64,000 bases of DNA. It comes from Candidatus Mediterraneibacter avicola (GTDB lineage: Bacteria > Bacillota > Clostridia > Lachnospirales > Lachnospiraceae). The position numbers and the translations under genes are program-made. The stretch is taken from positions 62,001-126,000 of the forward strand of contig DXDR01000014.1 of the NCBI GenBank assembly GCA_019115385.1, in the 5' to 3' direction. The notes under the pieces are model-generated. The model had not been told where the DNA came from, did not search any database, and saw nothing but the letters and a program-made list of their open reading frames with translations. The stretch's first letter is position 1. Every line of letters starts with the position of its first letter. Positions 1-9,653 of this stretch are shown in pieces.

Positions 1-1386
1 GCCGCCGATGGCAGCTGCAGATACAACGACACCGATCAGCTCACCGATCTGCTGTTTTTTCGGCGTAGCGCCGACAATAAATCCGGTCTTTAAGTCCTGT
101 GATGTATCTCCGGCGATAGCAGCAATAATACAGATAACACCGCCGATCGCGATAGCGCCGATCATACCTGTTGTGCCGTCTGTGCCTGTCACTTTAAGCA
201 GAACAGTGGCAATGATGATCGTTGCGATAGCCATACCGGATACCGGGTTGTTGGATGACCCGATCAGGCCTACCATACGGGAGGATACTGATGCAAAGAA
301 GAATCCGAAGATTACGATGATCAGTGATCCGATGGGGTTAACCGGGAATGTGGGGATAAGCCAGATCAGCACAACAATAGCAAGGATCAGGATCAGCAGC
401 ACGGGCATCGGAAGATCCTGCTGCGTACGCAGAGTATTTTTGTTCGTCTGCTTTTTGCCCATGCTTGCCATTGCCTGTTTGAAAGTGCGGACGATCAGCG
501 GGAATGTCTTGATCAGGCTGATCAGACCGCCTGCCGCAACGGCGCCGGCGCCAATGTATCTGACATAAGTACCCCACAGCTCATCGGGGCTGAGGGAAGA
601 AATCGGCCCTTCTCCCGGGAAAATTGTGGCATCTCCGCCGAACAGCGCGATCGCAGGCATAAGTACAAACCAGCTCAGCGTACCGCCGGCCAGCATATAG
701 CTGGAGATCTTCGGTCCGCAGATAAAGCCCACACCGGCCAGTGAGGGAAGTACCTGGATTCCGATCTGGGATCCGGCATAGCCTTTAAATGCATATCCGA
801 TCTCGCTGGGGAACAGTTTCAGGCCGTCTGCCACAAACTTATATACTGCGGCAATACCCAGGCCGGAGAATACAGCGCCTGCTTTGCTGCCGCCTTCTTC
901 TCCTGCAAGAAGAACCTCTGCACATGCAGTTCCCTCAGGGAACGGAAGCGTTCCGTGTTCTTCTACGATCAGCGCCTGACGAAGAGGTACCATAAAGCAG
1001 ACACCCAGGATACCGCCGAACAGCGCGATCAGGAAAATAGTCATTATGCTCGGGAATTCGATTTTTCCCTCCTCAGCCCAAAGAAACAGGGCAGGCAGCG
1101 TGAAGATTGCTCCCGCTGCAAGAGACTCACCGGCAGAACCGATAGTCTGTACCAGATTGTTCTCAAGGATGGAATCCCTGCGAAGAATGATACGGATAAT
1201 TCCCATCGAGATAACAGCCGCCGGAATAGAAGCAGATACTGTCATGCCGACAAGAAGTCCCAGATATGCGTTGGCAGCGCCAAACACAACCGCAAGGATG
1301 ACACCAATGAGAACAGAGGTTACCGTAAACTCCGGAACGATCTTGTTCGCCGGAATATACGGTTTGAACTCATTTTTGTTGTCCAT
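1..1386 (-). CDS. OPT family oligopeptide transporter (partial, C-terminus beyond window)
   Basis: Reverse-strand frame open from the ATG at 1386 (MDNKNEFKPYIPANKIVPEFTVTSVLIGVILAVVFGAANAYLGL...) to the window edge; many TM segments; OPT signature-like EEHGTLPFPEGTACAEVL. Missing from the ORF track because the stop lies outside the window. Confidence 0.88.
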   Translation of the reverse strand, partial: MDNKNEFKPYIPANKIVPEFTVTSVLIGVILAVVFGAANAYLGLLVGMTVSASIPAAVISMGIIRIILRRDSILENNLVQTIGSAGESLAAGAIFTLPALFLWAEEGKIEFPSIMTIFLIALFGGILGVCFMVPLRQALIVEEHGTLPFPEGTACAEVLLAGEEGGSKAGAVFSGLGIAAVYKFVADGLKLFPSEIGYAFKGYAGSQIGIQVLPSLAGVGFICGPKISSYMLAGGTLSWFVLMPAIALFGGDATIFPGEGPISSLSPDELWGTYVRYIGAGAVAAGGLISLIKTFPLIVRTFKQAMASMGKKQTNKNTLRTQQDLPMPVLLILILAIVVLIWLIPTFPVNPIGSLIIVIFGFFFASVSSRMVGLIGSSNNPVSGMAIATIIIATVLLKVTGTDGTTGMIGAIAIGGVICIIAAIAGDTSQDLKTGFIVGATPKKQQIGELIGVVVSAAAIGG

Positions 1387-1512
1387 GATGTTCATTCCTT
1401 TCTATATTTTTAACGACTTCTTAACACAGTCCAAACTATTATAGCACTTTGGCCTGATAAAGGAAAGAAGAAATTTATAGAGAAGAGAGGATTGTCCGTA
1501 ACAGCTCAGCCA

Positions 1513-2115
1513 TCAGGGCCGCAGTTCCAGTATTCTGTCCGCAGTTCTCCGGGCCAGATGCATATTATGGGTAATGACAATAACCCCCATATTCAGCCGG
1601 GAAGTTTCCCGGAGGACCACATCCCAGATCTGGGCCTGTGTGATCACATCCAGCATGGTGCTGATCTCATCGCAGATCAGATAGTCTGCTTTGCTCATCA
1701 GCGCCCGGGCCACGCAGAAACGCTGCAGTTCGCCGCCGGAGAGCTCCCGGGGAAAACGGTCGAGCCATGCGGGCTCAATGCCGAAAGCATTCAGCATATC
1801 TTCATTCAGTCCGCCGCTTTCTTCCAGTACGCGCCTGAGCCGCCAACGGGGATTTACCGCTTTTTCGGGATGCTGGAAGATCAGCTGGACGGGGCAGAGG
1901 CCTTTTGCCGGGAGAGGTTTCCCGTCAGCCAGAACCTGTCCTGCGGATGGTTTCAGATATCCGGCCAGTATCATAGCCAGTGTTGATTTGCCGCAGCCGC
2001 TTGGCGCAGACAGGGCAAGGCGTTCGCCCTTCTCTACTTTTAAACTCTGGTCTTCGAGGATCCAGGGTTTTTTCGCGTTATATCGGAAATAGATATTTTT
2101 TGCTTCAAGAGCCAT
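1513..2115 (-). CDS. ABC transporter ATP-binding protein, NikE/OppF-like
   Basis: Walker A APSGCGKST, signature LSGGELQRFCVARAL, Walker B DYLICDE; terminal gene of the Nik/Opp-type cassette. Confidence 0.88.
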   Translation of the reverse strand: MALEAKNIYFRYNAKKPWILEDQSLKVEKGERLALSAPSGCGKSTLAMILAGYLKPSAGQVLADGKPLPAKGLCPVQLIFQHPEKAVNPRWRLRRVLEESGGLNEDMLNAFGIEPAWLDRFPRELSGGELQRFCVARALMSKADYLICDEISTMLDVITQAQIWDVVLRETSRLNMGVIVITHNMHLARRTADRILELRP

Positions 2116-3040
2116 AGTAACACCTCACTTCCCCGCCCCTCACTCTGCGTACCGGGGGCACATTGGACGTACACCGTCCGGTCCGGAAAGGACAGCGGGG
2201 AGCAAAGAGACAGCCCCGGGGGAGATCTCCGGCATAGGGCTGAAAGCCTTCCAGAGGCTGAAACTCATTTTGCGGAAGGGCTTTCCACAGAGCTTTCGTG
2301 TACGGGTGACGCAGCGCGTCAGGGCCTTTCTTAAAATCAGACGCAGGTGCAGTCTCAACGGTGGTCCCTGCGTAAAAGACAGAGACTCTGTCAGCAAATT
2401 CAAACGCCAGGTCAATATCGTGAGTGATCAAAACAACAGCTCTGCCGGCGTCTGCCATTTCCCGGAACATCTGCAGGGCTTCCAGTGCCTGTCCAAGGCT
2501 CATGCCGGGGGTGGGTTCGTCCGCGATGATAAGCTCTGCATCTGTGAGCAGGGCGGTTGATACGAGAATTCTTCTTGCCATACCTCCGGACAGCTGAAAA
2601 GGATAGAGCTGTTCTGTTTTCTCCGGCAGCCCGAAACGGCGGAACAGCCCTTTCCGTTTTTCTGTGGGACGGGGCTTTTTGTGTCCGTCAGCCTGCGCGC
2701 CCGTCTTCATTAGCGGATCAAGATAGGAGACAGACTGAGGGACCAGGGCAATCTCTGTTCCGCGCAGCGCCTTCTGGCGTTCCGGGGTCAGTTCCTGTCC
2801 CTTATAATACATATGTCCGCGAATGGAGGCATTGCCGGGCAGAATACCCAAAACGGCAGAAGAAAGCAGGCTTTTCCCGGAGCCGGAGGAGCCTGCAACG
2901 GCAATGATCTCACCAGGATATACGGTAAAATGCAGATCAGATATTGCCTGAAGATCCGTCTGTTCCAGTCCGCGTCCATACATGCGGAAGGAAACAGACA
3001 GATCGCGGATTTCCAGTAAGGGTTCTTTTTTGTGTTCCAT
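2105..3040 (-). CDS. ABC transporter ATP-binding protein, NikD/OppD-like
   Basis: Walker A GSSGSGKSL, signature LSGGMARRI, OppD/DppD-type C-terminal Cys motif (GCLFAPRCPFRTGRC). Confidence 0.88.
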   Translation of the reverse strand: MEHKKEPLLEIRDLSVSFRMYGRGLEQTDLQAISDLHFTVYPGEIIAVAGSSGSGKSLLSSAVLGILPGNASIRGHMYYKGQELTPERQKALRGTEIALVPQSVSYLDPLMKTGAQADGHKKPRPTEKRKGLFRRFGLPEKTEQLYPFQLSGGMARRILVSTALLTDAELIIADEPTPGMSLGQALEALQMFREMADAGRAVVLITHDIDLAFEFADRVSVFYAGTTVETAPASDFKKGPDALRHPYTKALWKALPQNEFQPLEGFQPYAGDLPRGCLFAPRCPFRTGRCTSNVPPVRRVRGGEVRCYYGS

Positions 3041-3050
3041 AGTGTTCTCC

Positions 3051-3875
3051 TTATTCCTGTGCGTGGAAGGGATCCATGATCATTTTCAGATGTTCCCCCA
3101 GTCTGTCCACCAGCAGTATGATGAGTACGAGCATAAGACCGGGCAGCACTGCGGGCCACCACATTCCCGCAGAGAGATATCTCATGCTCTCTGACAGGAT
3201 GATGCCGATCGCAGGCTGCTCGGGAGACAGTCCGAATCCCAGAAACGATACAGAGGCTTCATGCAGCACCGCATGGGGAAACAAAAGGATCAGCCCGGTA
3301 AAAAACTGTGGCGCCAGATGGGGCAGCAGATGGTGCACCAGGATCCATCCGCCGGATTTCCCGAGCTTTCGTGATACAGCCACATACTGTTGTGTGTGCA
3401 GCTGAAGCACTTCTCCTCTGATGAGACGTGCCAGTGAACACCAGTGTGTGGCAGCGATTCCGACGAGCAGACCTTTCATCCCTCTTCCCAGTGCAAAAGA
3501 GATCAGGATAACCAGGATGGTATGCGGCACGCTCATCACAAGATCGATCACCCAGTTGATAAAAGCATCTGCATATTTGGAACCTGACGCCGCGGCAATG
3601 CCTGCGAATACGGCGATCACCGCGCTGATCAGGGAGGCTGCGATCCCTACCGTGATGCTGACGGACATACCTTTCAGAGTACGCATCAGAAGATCCCGTC
3701 CCAGGGCGTCTGTGCCAAAAGGGTGCTCCAGGGAAGGAGACTGCCCTGCTTCAAGAAAACTTCCTGCCGCTGCATCTTCGGGAAGGAAGATGCCCAGGAC
3801 ATATATGCCGGTCAGCACAAGAACTATAATGACAGAAAGAAGCACAGTTTTACTGCGCCGGTTTAATTTCTTCAT
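3051..3875 (-). CDS. ABC transporter permease, NikC/DppC-like
   Basis: LEHPFGTDALGRDLLMRTLKGMSVSITVG motif typical of DppC/NikC permeases; overlaps upstream permease gene. Confidence 0.9.
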   Translation of the reverse strand: MKKLNRRSKTVLLSVIIVLVLTGIYVLGIFLPEDAAAGSFLEAGQSPSLEHPFGTDALGRDLLMRTLKGMSVSITVGIAASLISAVIAVFAGIAAASGSKYADAFINWVIDLVMSVPHTILVILISFALGRGMKGLLVGIAATHWCSLARLIRGEVLQLHTQQYVAVSRKLGKSGGWILVHHLLPHLAPQFFTGLILLFPHAVLHEASVSFLGFGLSPEQPAIGIILSESMRYLSAGMWWPAVLPGLMLVLIILLVDRLGEHLKMIMDPFHAQE

Positions 3876-4882
3876 TCCTTCACCTCCCGGATCTGGGGGT
3901 CAATGATCCCGTAAAGCAGATCTGCAGCCATATTGCCTGCACAGACAAACAGGGCGGAAAACAGCGTGATGCCCAGGAGCAGCGGTATATCCGCGCTGAG
4001 GCCTGCTTCCGATACAGCGCTGCCAAGACCGGGATAGCTGAATACATTTTCTGCCAGGACGGAACCGCCGAACAGTTCCGAAAAGGAAGCAAACTGCAGG
4101 GTCAGTGCCGGAAGAAGAATATTTCGCAGCCCATGGCGGCGGAGAATGGACCATTCCCCTTCCCCTCTGGCCCGTGCAAAGAGAACGTATTCGCTGTCAA
4201 GTACGTCTGAGAGTTTCTGCCTTGTGTGCAGGGCGATGCTGGAAAAGGACATCAGAGCCAGCGTAAAAGCGGGCAGGATCAGGTGATGGATTTTCTGCCA
4301 GACAGTCACATTTTCACTGAGCACGCCTGCCGGAGCAGAAAATCCCACTGGAAACCATTTCAGCCACACGGAAAATACCAGCAGGAATACAAGTCCCAGC
4401 CAAAATGTGGGGACAGAGCTGAGGATATAACAGACTTTTTTAAGGATTTTATCCGGCCACCGCTCCCGGTACATTCCCATGACGCAGCCCAGAAGGAAGC
4501 CCAGCACGCCGGATATCACCCAGGCGCAGAGCATCAGAGCCAGGGAATTCAAAAAACGTTCGCCGATAATATCTGCCACAGGCCTGCGGTAAACGGAGGA
4601 TTCTTCCAGATCTCCGTGAAGAAGATCAGTGAGCCAGTTCATATACCGTTCTGCGGGCGGTTTATCCACGCCCCAGTAATCTTCGATCTGGGCGCGCTGT
4701 TCCGGGGAAACGGCGGTTCCCAGTCCTGTAATATACTGCTGCACCGGATCGACAGGCGACGCGCTTATCAGTACAAAGGAAATAATGCTTACAGCCAGCA
4801 GCAGAGAGATGATTTTAATACTATGCATGAAGAAAATGCGGCCCAGCCGCGGCAAGGTTCCTTTCAACAGATACGCCTCCAT
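3872..4882 (-). CDS. ABC transporter permease, NikB/DppB-like
   Basis: Multi-TM protein with DppB/NikB features (SPVDPVQQY..., EYVLFARARGEGEWSILRRHGLRNILLPALT). Confidence 0.9.
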   Translation of the reverse strand: MEAYLLKGTLPRLGRIFFMHSIKIISLLLAVSIISFVLISASPVDPVQQYITGLGTAVSPEQRAQIEDYWGVDKPPAERYMNWLTDLLHGDLEESSVYRRPVADIIGERFLNSLALMLCAWVISGVLGFLLGCVMGMYRERWPDKILKKVCYILSSVPTFWLGLVFLLVFSVWLKWFPVGFSAPAGVLSENVTVWQKIHHLILPAFTLALMSFSSIALHTRQKLSDVLDSEYVLFARARGEGEWSILRRHGLRNILLPALTLQFASFSELFGGSVLAENVFSYPGLGSAVSEAGLSADIPLLLGITLFSALFVCAGNMAADLLYGIIDPQIREVKE

Positions 4883-4887
4883 TTACA

Positions 4888-6495
4888 TTATACGTCCCAG
4901 GTCCACTCCTGAAGATTCTGGATCAGGGGCAGGCCGTGGCCATGCCCGTGGATCGGCTGCTCTCCTATGGAGAGTCCGTCCCGGACGTAGGTGACATGAT
5001 CCAGATTGACGATCCAGACCCAGGGGCAGGCTCCTTTCATGGCGGTGCCTGTCGTGCCGTCCCACTGTACATTTTTCCAGTTTTCATAGGCTTCTTCTAC
5101 AGTCAGCGCTTTCATGGCTGCATTCAGATATCCGTCAGTCACATCGCTCGTGTAGCCTTCCGGGTTGTAAAAATCATCCAGAAGAGCGCCCTCGGACCGG
5201 TACAGATAATAGGTTTCATTCGGGTTTGCAGAGCCCCAGCCCATCATCACGGCCTCGGAGAACATGCGCCGTGTGATGTCGTCCCAGCTTGTGCCCTCTA
5301 CATTGATCTGGATGCCAATTTCCCTTATCTGTTCTGAGGCGGCCATTGCGACAGCCTGGCGTACAGAATCCCCGGCAGGATAGAGACAGGAGAATTCCGC
5401 TTTCAGACCGTTCTTTTCCACAATGCCGTCTCCGTCCGTATCCGTCCATCCGGCGTCGGAGAGAAGCTGTTTTGCGTACTCCACATCTGTTTCGATCACG
5501 ACTTCCGGGTTGTTCCAGGGCATCCCGTCGTTTTCAGAGTAGGCCGGCCTTCCGTAGCCGTTTAGGACCACATCAGCGATCTGCTGACGGTCAATGGCAT
5601 AGGCGATGGCCTGCCGGATTTCCAGATTGCAGGTCACATTGTTCCCGACAGGAGCGCCGCTTTCTGTGGTTTGGCCTTCATCCGGCAGGACAGGGAGCGT
5701 AAAGCCCCGGTTGTCGGCGGAAGGAATGGCTTCTATATGATAACCATCCGCCTCTGCTGCAGCCAGAGCGGCAGAGGAGTATGCCACGTCTACTTCTCCC
5801 GCCTGGACGGCCGCAAGGGCCGCATCCTCGGACATGAACACAACCGTTACATTTTTAATGGCGGGTGTTTCGCCATAGTAATTTTCGTTGGCGGTGAAGA
5901 TGATCTGCTCCTGTGGATCCCACTCCACAAACCGATAGGGGCCGGAGCCGACAGGGTGGGTTCCGTAATCTTCATCATAGGCATGCTCGGGCACAATGCC
6001 GATGGACGCAAGCGTATTGAGAAAAACGGAAGTGGGACGGGACAGAGTTATGACGACCGTCGTATCATCCGGGGCGGATGCACTTTCCATATATGTCAGA
6101 TCAACGGAACTCTGTGCTTTTTTTGCGGTTTCAAGGGTAAAGGCAACATCAGAAGCAGTGACCTTTTCGCCGTCGGTAAAATATGCATCGTCCCGAAGCG
6201 TAAAGGTCCATGTGAGACCATCCTCAGATAAAGAATATCCGGTGGCCAGATCATTCTCAAAAGTCAGATCAGAAGTATACCTTACCAGGGTGCTCTGTAC
6301 GATCGGGGAATTTCCATGCCCCCAGCCCTGAGTGGGATCCAGTGTTTCCGGTTCAGAGCCGATGGCGATTATCACGCTGTCATTTTCCCGGGGAGAATCT
6401 GCTCCGGCCTGGCCGGAAACGCCGTTCCCGCATGAGGCAGATGAGACAACGGCGATCACGCTTAAAAGTATAGCTGAAATTTTTTTGAAGTTCAT
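4888..6495 (-). CDS. ABC transporter substrate-binding protein, family 5 (NikA/DppA-like), lipoprotein
   Basis: Lipoprotein signal (SASCG), SBP_bac_5 motifs (SEPETLDPTQGW, GYSLSEDGLTWTFTLRDDAYFTDGEKVTASDVAFT); HGHGHG near C-terminus; next to lar genes. Confidence 0.9.
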   Translation of the reverse strand: MNFKKISAILLSVIAVVSSASCGNGVSGQAGADSPRENDSVIIAIGSEPETLDPTQGWGHGNSPIVQSTLVRYTSDLTFENDLATGYSLSEDGLTWTFTLRDDAYFTDGEKVTASDVAFTLETAKKAQSSVDLTYMESASAPDDTTVVITLSRPTSVFLNTLASIGIVPEHAYDEDYGTHPVGSGPYRFVEWDPQEQIIFTANENYYGETPAIKNVTVVFMSEDAALAAVQAGEVDVAYSSAALAAAEADGYHIEAIPSADNRGFTLPVLPDEGQTTESGAPVGNNVTCNLEIRQAIAYAIDRQQIADVVLNGYGRPAYSENDGMPWNNPEVVIETDVEYAKQLLSDAGWTDTDGDGIVEKNGLKAEFSCLYPAGDSVRQAVAMAASEQIREIGIQINVEGTSWDDITRRMFSEAVMMGWGSANPNETYYLYRSEGALLDDFYNPEGYTSDVTDGYLNAAMKALTVEEAYENWKNVQWDGTTGTAMKGACPWVWIVNLDHVTYVRDGLSIGEQPIHGHGHGLPLIQNLQEWTWDV

Positions 6496-6527
6496 ATGCG
6501 ATTTCCTTTGTTATCAGTCAGTAATTT

Positions 6528-7850
6528 CTATTTCAGTTCGTTTATAAGAGAGAGCGCTTCAGAAAAACTGATCTTTTTTTCTTCTGCTATGCGGCAGATG
6601 TCATCATATTCATATTTGCGGCGCTCTGTTCCGTAACCGAATGAAACTTTGCGGCGGACGGCGCCGTAAGGCGTTTCCACTGTTTCAATGCGGCGTTCAA
6701 GGACATACCGGCGGAGCAGGTTTTCCCGGATCCCAATGGTAGTGGTATGCCGGAATACTGCGCGGATCACATCTTCTCTCTGCGCTTTGCGGCACATAAT
6801 ATGGATCAGAGTCCCGGGACGGTTTTTTTTCATGCCGACGGGTACGGTGTATACATCCAGCGCCCCGGCGGCGAAAAGCCGTTCTGTGGCAAACCCTATG
6901 GCTTCGCCGGTCATATCATCTACATTGCAGCTTAATTCGCAGATTTCATCCTCCGGAACGTCTGTCTCGCCCAGGATTGCCCGTATGCAGTTGGCGGCTT
7001 CAAAATCTTTCCGGCCCATGCCGTATCCGATAGCGAAAGGCTTCAGGACAGGCATTTCTCCGAAACGACCGGCAAAATATTTCAGAAGAGCTGCTCCTGT
7101 GGGCGTACAGAGTTCCCCCCTGATGCTTCCGCCATAGACAGGCACGCCCTGCAAAATATGTGCGGTGGCAGGCGCAGGAACAGGAAGAATGCCGTGGGCG
7201 CAGCGAACCTGGCCGCTGCCTGTGTGGACAGGCGAAACGACAACTTCATCAGGAGACAGCCGGTCCATCAGCAGGCAGACTGCCGTAATATCAGCAACAG
7301 CATCCATTGTTCCAACTTCATGGAAATGGATGTCAGAAACCGGTACCCCGTGAACATGGCTTTCTGCTTCTGCGATCAGTCCGTAGACCGCCATGATATC
7401 GTCCTGTACGTGCCCGGGCAGTGCAGGGAGACCCCGCACAATATGCCCGATCTCTTGTATGCTGCTGTGATGATGCCCGTGGGGGCGTCCGTGTTCGCCG
7501 CCATGGTGATGATGTCCATGTTCGCTGTCATGGTGGTGGTGCCCGCATTCGGCATCATGGACGTGTTCATCGCCGTGCCCGTGGTCATGACCGTGTATGT
7601 GCTCATGCGCGTCGGTTCCCGGCAGACAGACGTCAGCGCTTTCTTCCTCTGCGCCGTTTACCGTTACGGATATCTGCGTGCCGGTGATGCCGCATTTTAC
7701 AACTGTTTTTTTCTCAAAGGCCACGCCGGGGATCCCCAGCGCGTTCAGTTCGCTTATAAATTTATCGGGGTCGGGCAGAAGTTCCAGCAGGGCTGCTGTC
7801 AGCATATCTCCGGCCGCGCCCATTTGACAGTCCAGATATAAAGTACGCAA
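6528..7850 (-). CDS. larC: Nickel pincer cofactor biosynthesis protein LarC (single ORF, His-rich linker)
   Basis: MRTLYLDCQMGAAGDMLTAALLEL..., FHEVGTMDAVADI, CNVDDMTGEAIG; His-rich region; adjacent to larB and larE. Confidence 0.93.
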   Translation of the reverse strand: MRTLYLDCQMGAAGDMLTAALLELLPDPDKFISELNALGIPGVAFEKKTVVKCGITGTQISVTVNGAEEESADVCLPGTDAHEHIHGHDHGHGDEHVHDAECGHHHHDSEHGHHHHGGEHGRPHGHHHSSIQEIGHIVRGLPALPGHVQDDIMAVYGLIAEAESHVHGVPVSDIHFHEVGTMDAVADITAVCLLMDRLSPDEVVVSPVHTGSGQVRCAHGILPVPAPATAHILQGVPVYGGSIRGELCTPTGAALLKYFAGRFGEMPVLKPFAIGYGMGRKDFEAANCIRAILGETDVPEDEICELSCNVDDMTGEAIGFATERLFAAGALDVYTVPVGMKKNRPGTLIHIMCRKAQREDVIRAVFRHTTTIGIRENLLRRYVLERRIETVETPYGAVRRKVSFGYGTERRKYEYDDICRIAEEKKISFSEALSLINELK

Positions 7851-7852
7851 AA

Positions 7853-8614
7853 TTATCCCTCCCTTTTTCTGTTCATGTGGTTGATCCTGTCTGCAAGAAA
7901 TCCCGCGCCGAATCCATTGTCGATATTGACGACAGAGACACCGCTTGCACAGGAATTAAGCATTGCCAGCAGGGCCGACAGGCCGTTGAATGACGCGCCG
8001 TAGCCTACGCTTGTGGGAACACCGATTACCGGGCAGTCCGCAAGCCCTCCGATTACGCTGGTAAGAGCGCCTTCCATTCCGGCGACAGCGATGATCACGC
8101 TGGCGTTCATAATATCGTCCAGATGGGACAGTGTCCGGTGAAGCCCCGCCACGCCTACGTCATAAAGGCGGACAACTTCACTTCCAAGCACAGAAGCGGT
8201 CACGGCCGCTTCCTCGGCCACCGGGATATCGCTTGTACCCCCTGTGGCAACCACGATTTTACCAATCCCGTCAGGCTCGGGAACCGGTCCGATGATGCCG
8301 CATCGTGCATTTTTCTCGTAGCGCAGAGGATGCGCTTTCTGTACTTCCTGCGCGGATCCGTCCGATAATCGGGTAATCAGGATCGTTTCCTGCCCGTTTC
8401 GGAGCATGGCGTCTGCAATTCCCGCAATCTGTTCCGGTGTTTTGCCGGCGCCGTAAATTACCTCCGCGGCGCCCTGGCGCAGCGTCCGGTGTGTGTCGAC
8501 TTTGGCGTAGCCGATATCTTCAAATGGCTTTACTTTTAATTTTAATACAGCTTCTTCTACGGAAATTTTGCCGTCCCGGACATTTTCCAGGAGCTGCCTT
8601 GTGTCGTCATTCAT
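7853..8614 (-). CDS. larB: Nickel pincer cofactor biosynthesis protein LarB
   Basis: AIR carboxylase-like domain: VVATGGTSDIPVAEEAAVTASVLG, GMEGALTSVIGGLADCPVIGVPTSVGYGA. Confidence 0.93.
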   Translation of the reverse strand: MNDDTRQLLENVRDGKISVEEAVLKLKVKPFEDIGYAKVDTHRTLRQGAAEVIYGAGKTPEQIAGIADAMLRNGQETILITRLSDGSAQEVQKAHPLRYEKNARCGIIGPVPEPDGIGKIVVATGGTSDIPVAEEAAVTASVLGSEVVRLYDVGVAGLHRTLSHLDDIMNASVIIAVAGMEGALTSVIGGLADCPVIGVPTSVGYGASFNGLSALLAMLNSCASGVSVVNIDNGFGAGFLADRINHMNRKREG

Positions 8615-9357
8615 TTTCTTACCTCCAGATCAAGCACTATACTTTTATAGTATTTCTTCAGACGGGTCAAAATCTCTTCCCGCTTTTCAAGCAGCAGATA
8701 CAACTGGTCCTCCGGCAGCTGCAGCCTTGCATGCCCATTCTGCCAGCGGACGCGGAAATCTGTAAATCCCAGGGAAAACAGATAATCTTCCGCCAGTTCT
8801 GTTATTTTAAGCTTTTCAGTTGTGATTTTCTCTCCGGTGGAAATTCTTGTGGCAAGACAGGCGTAGGCCGGCTTGTTCCAGGTGAAAAGCCCTGCAGCCT
8901 TTGAAAGACGGCGGATTTCCTGCTTTGTCAGCCCACATTCGCGCAGAGGAGAGCGGACGGACAGTTCTCTCAGGGCGCGCATTCCCGGGCGGTCCTGTGC
9001 GTCGTCCGAAGCGTTCGTACCGTCCAGGAGGACAGAAAAGCCGTCTGCGTCCGCCGCTTTCATGACGGCGGTGAAAATTGCTGTTTTGCAGTGGTAACAG
9101 CGGTCTGCCGGATTTTCTGCCACCTGTGGGACAGAAAGCACAGACTGTTCAAGTACGGTTATATCTGTTCCGATATCCTGAGCAAGACGCACCGCATCTT
9201 CCAGTTCGAACCGTGGCTGAAATTCCGATTTTACATAATAAGCCCGCACTTCTTCGGCATATTTTTTTGCGGCGTACAAAAGGTATGCGGAATCCACGCC
9301 GCCTGAAAAGGCGATGGCGGTCTTTGGATGCGATGTAAAAAAATCCTGTAAAGTCAA
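8611..9357 (-). CDS. larE: ATP-dependent sacrificial sulfur transferase LarE
   Basis: PP-loop FSGGVDSAYLLYAA, RCYHCKTAIF, CLATRISTGEKIT; TTG start preceded by GGGAGG RBS. Confidence 0.93.
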   Translation of the reverse strand: MTLQDFFTSHPKTAIAFSGGVDSAYLLYAAKKYAEEVRAYYVKSEFQPRFELEDAVRLAQDIGTDITVLEQSVLSVPQVAENPADRCYHCKTAIFTAVMKAADADGFSVLLDGTNASDDAQDRPGMRALRELSVRSPLRECGLTKQEIRRLSKAAGLFTWNKPAYACLATRISTGEKITTEKLKITELAEDYLFSLGFTDFRVRWQNGHARLQLPEDQLYLLLEKREEILTRLKKYYKSIVLDLEVRK

Positions 9358-9378
9358 TAGTCATCCTCCCAACAGAAA

Positions 9379-9416
9379 CAGCACACAGATTCCCTTCAGA
9401 GAATATGTGTGCTGTC
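9379..9416 (-). promoter_or_regulatory. Hairpin next to the larE RBS
   Basis: 10-bp perfect arms ACAGCACACA / TGTGTGCTGT shortly upstream of GGGAGG and the TTG start. Confidence 0.5.
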
Positions 9417-9465
9417 TAAGCATACGGTTTCTTACAATAATAATATAAATGGAAAACAGAGTTCC

Positions 9466-9593
9466 TGCAGAAGCGGCAGGTCTGCCGCTTCGCAAATTTA
9501 TTTGCTCGTTTTAAAAATGTCAGCGCTTCTGCACTGATACAGGCAGCTTCCTGCTGCCGGAAAAATTTTACATGATTTGCGCTGCAAAGTCAA
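9466..9593 (-). promoter_or_regulatory. Promoter and structured 5' leader of the lar-nik operon (riboswitch-like candidate)
   Basis: Minus strand: TTGACT (9593-9588), 17-nt spacer, TAAAAT (9570-9565). Downstream hairpins GGCAGC/GCTGCC, GCAAAT/ATTTGC, AAGCGGCAG/CTGCCGCTT, plus a competing 10-bp pair TGCAGAAGCG(9466-9475)/CGCTTCTGCA(9524-9533). Confidence 0.5.
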
Positions 9594-9653
9594 GAATTTT
9601 ATATATGGAGCTGCTCTTCCATTTTTAAGCAGTTATATGGCTTCCCCGATGAT

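Noticed and set aside
7158-7841. 227-aa plus-strand hydrophobic ORF
   Set aside because: Antisense to the His-rich part of larC; hydrophobicity (Met/Val runs) is the complement of His/Asp codons.
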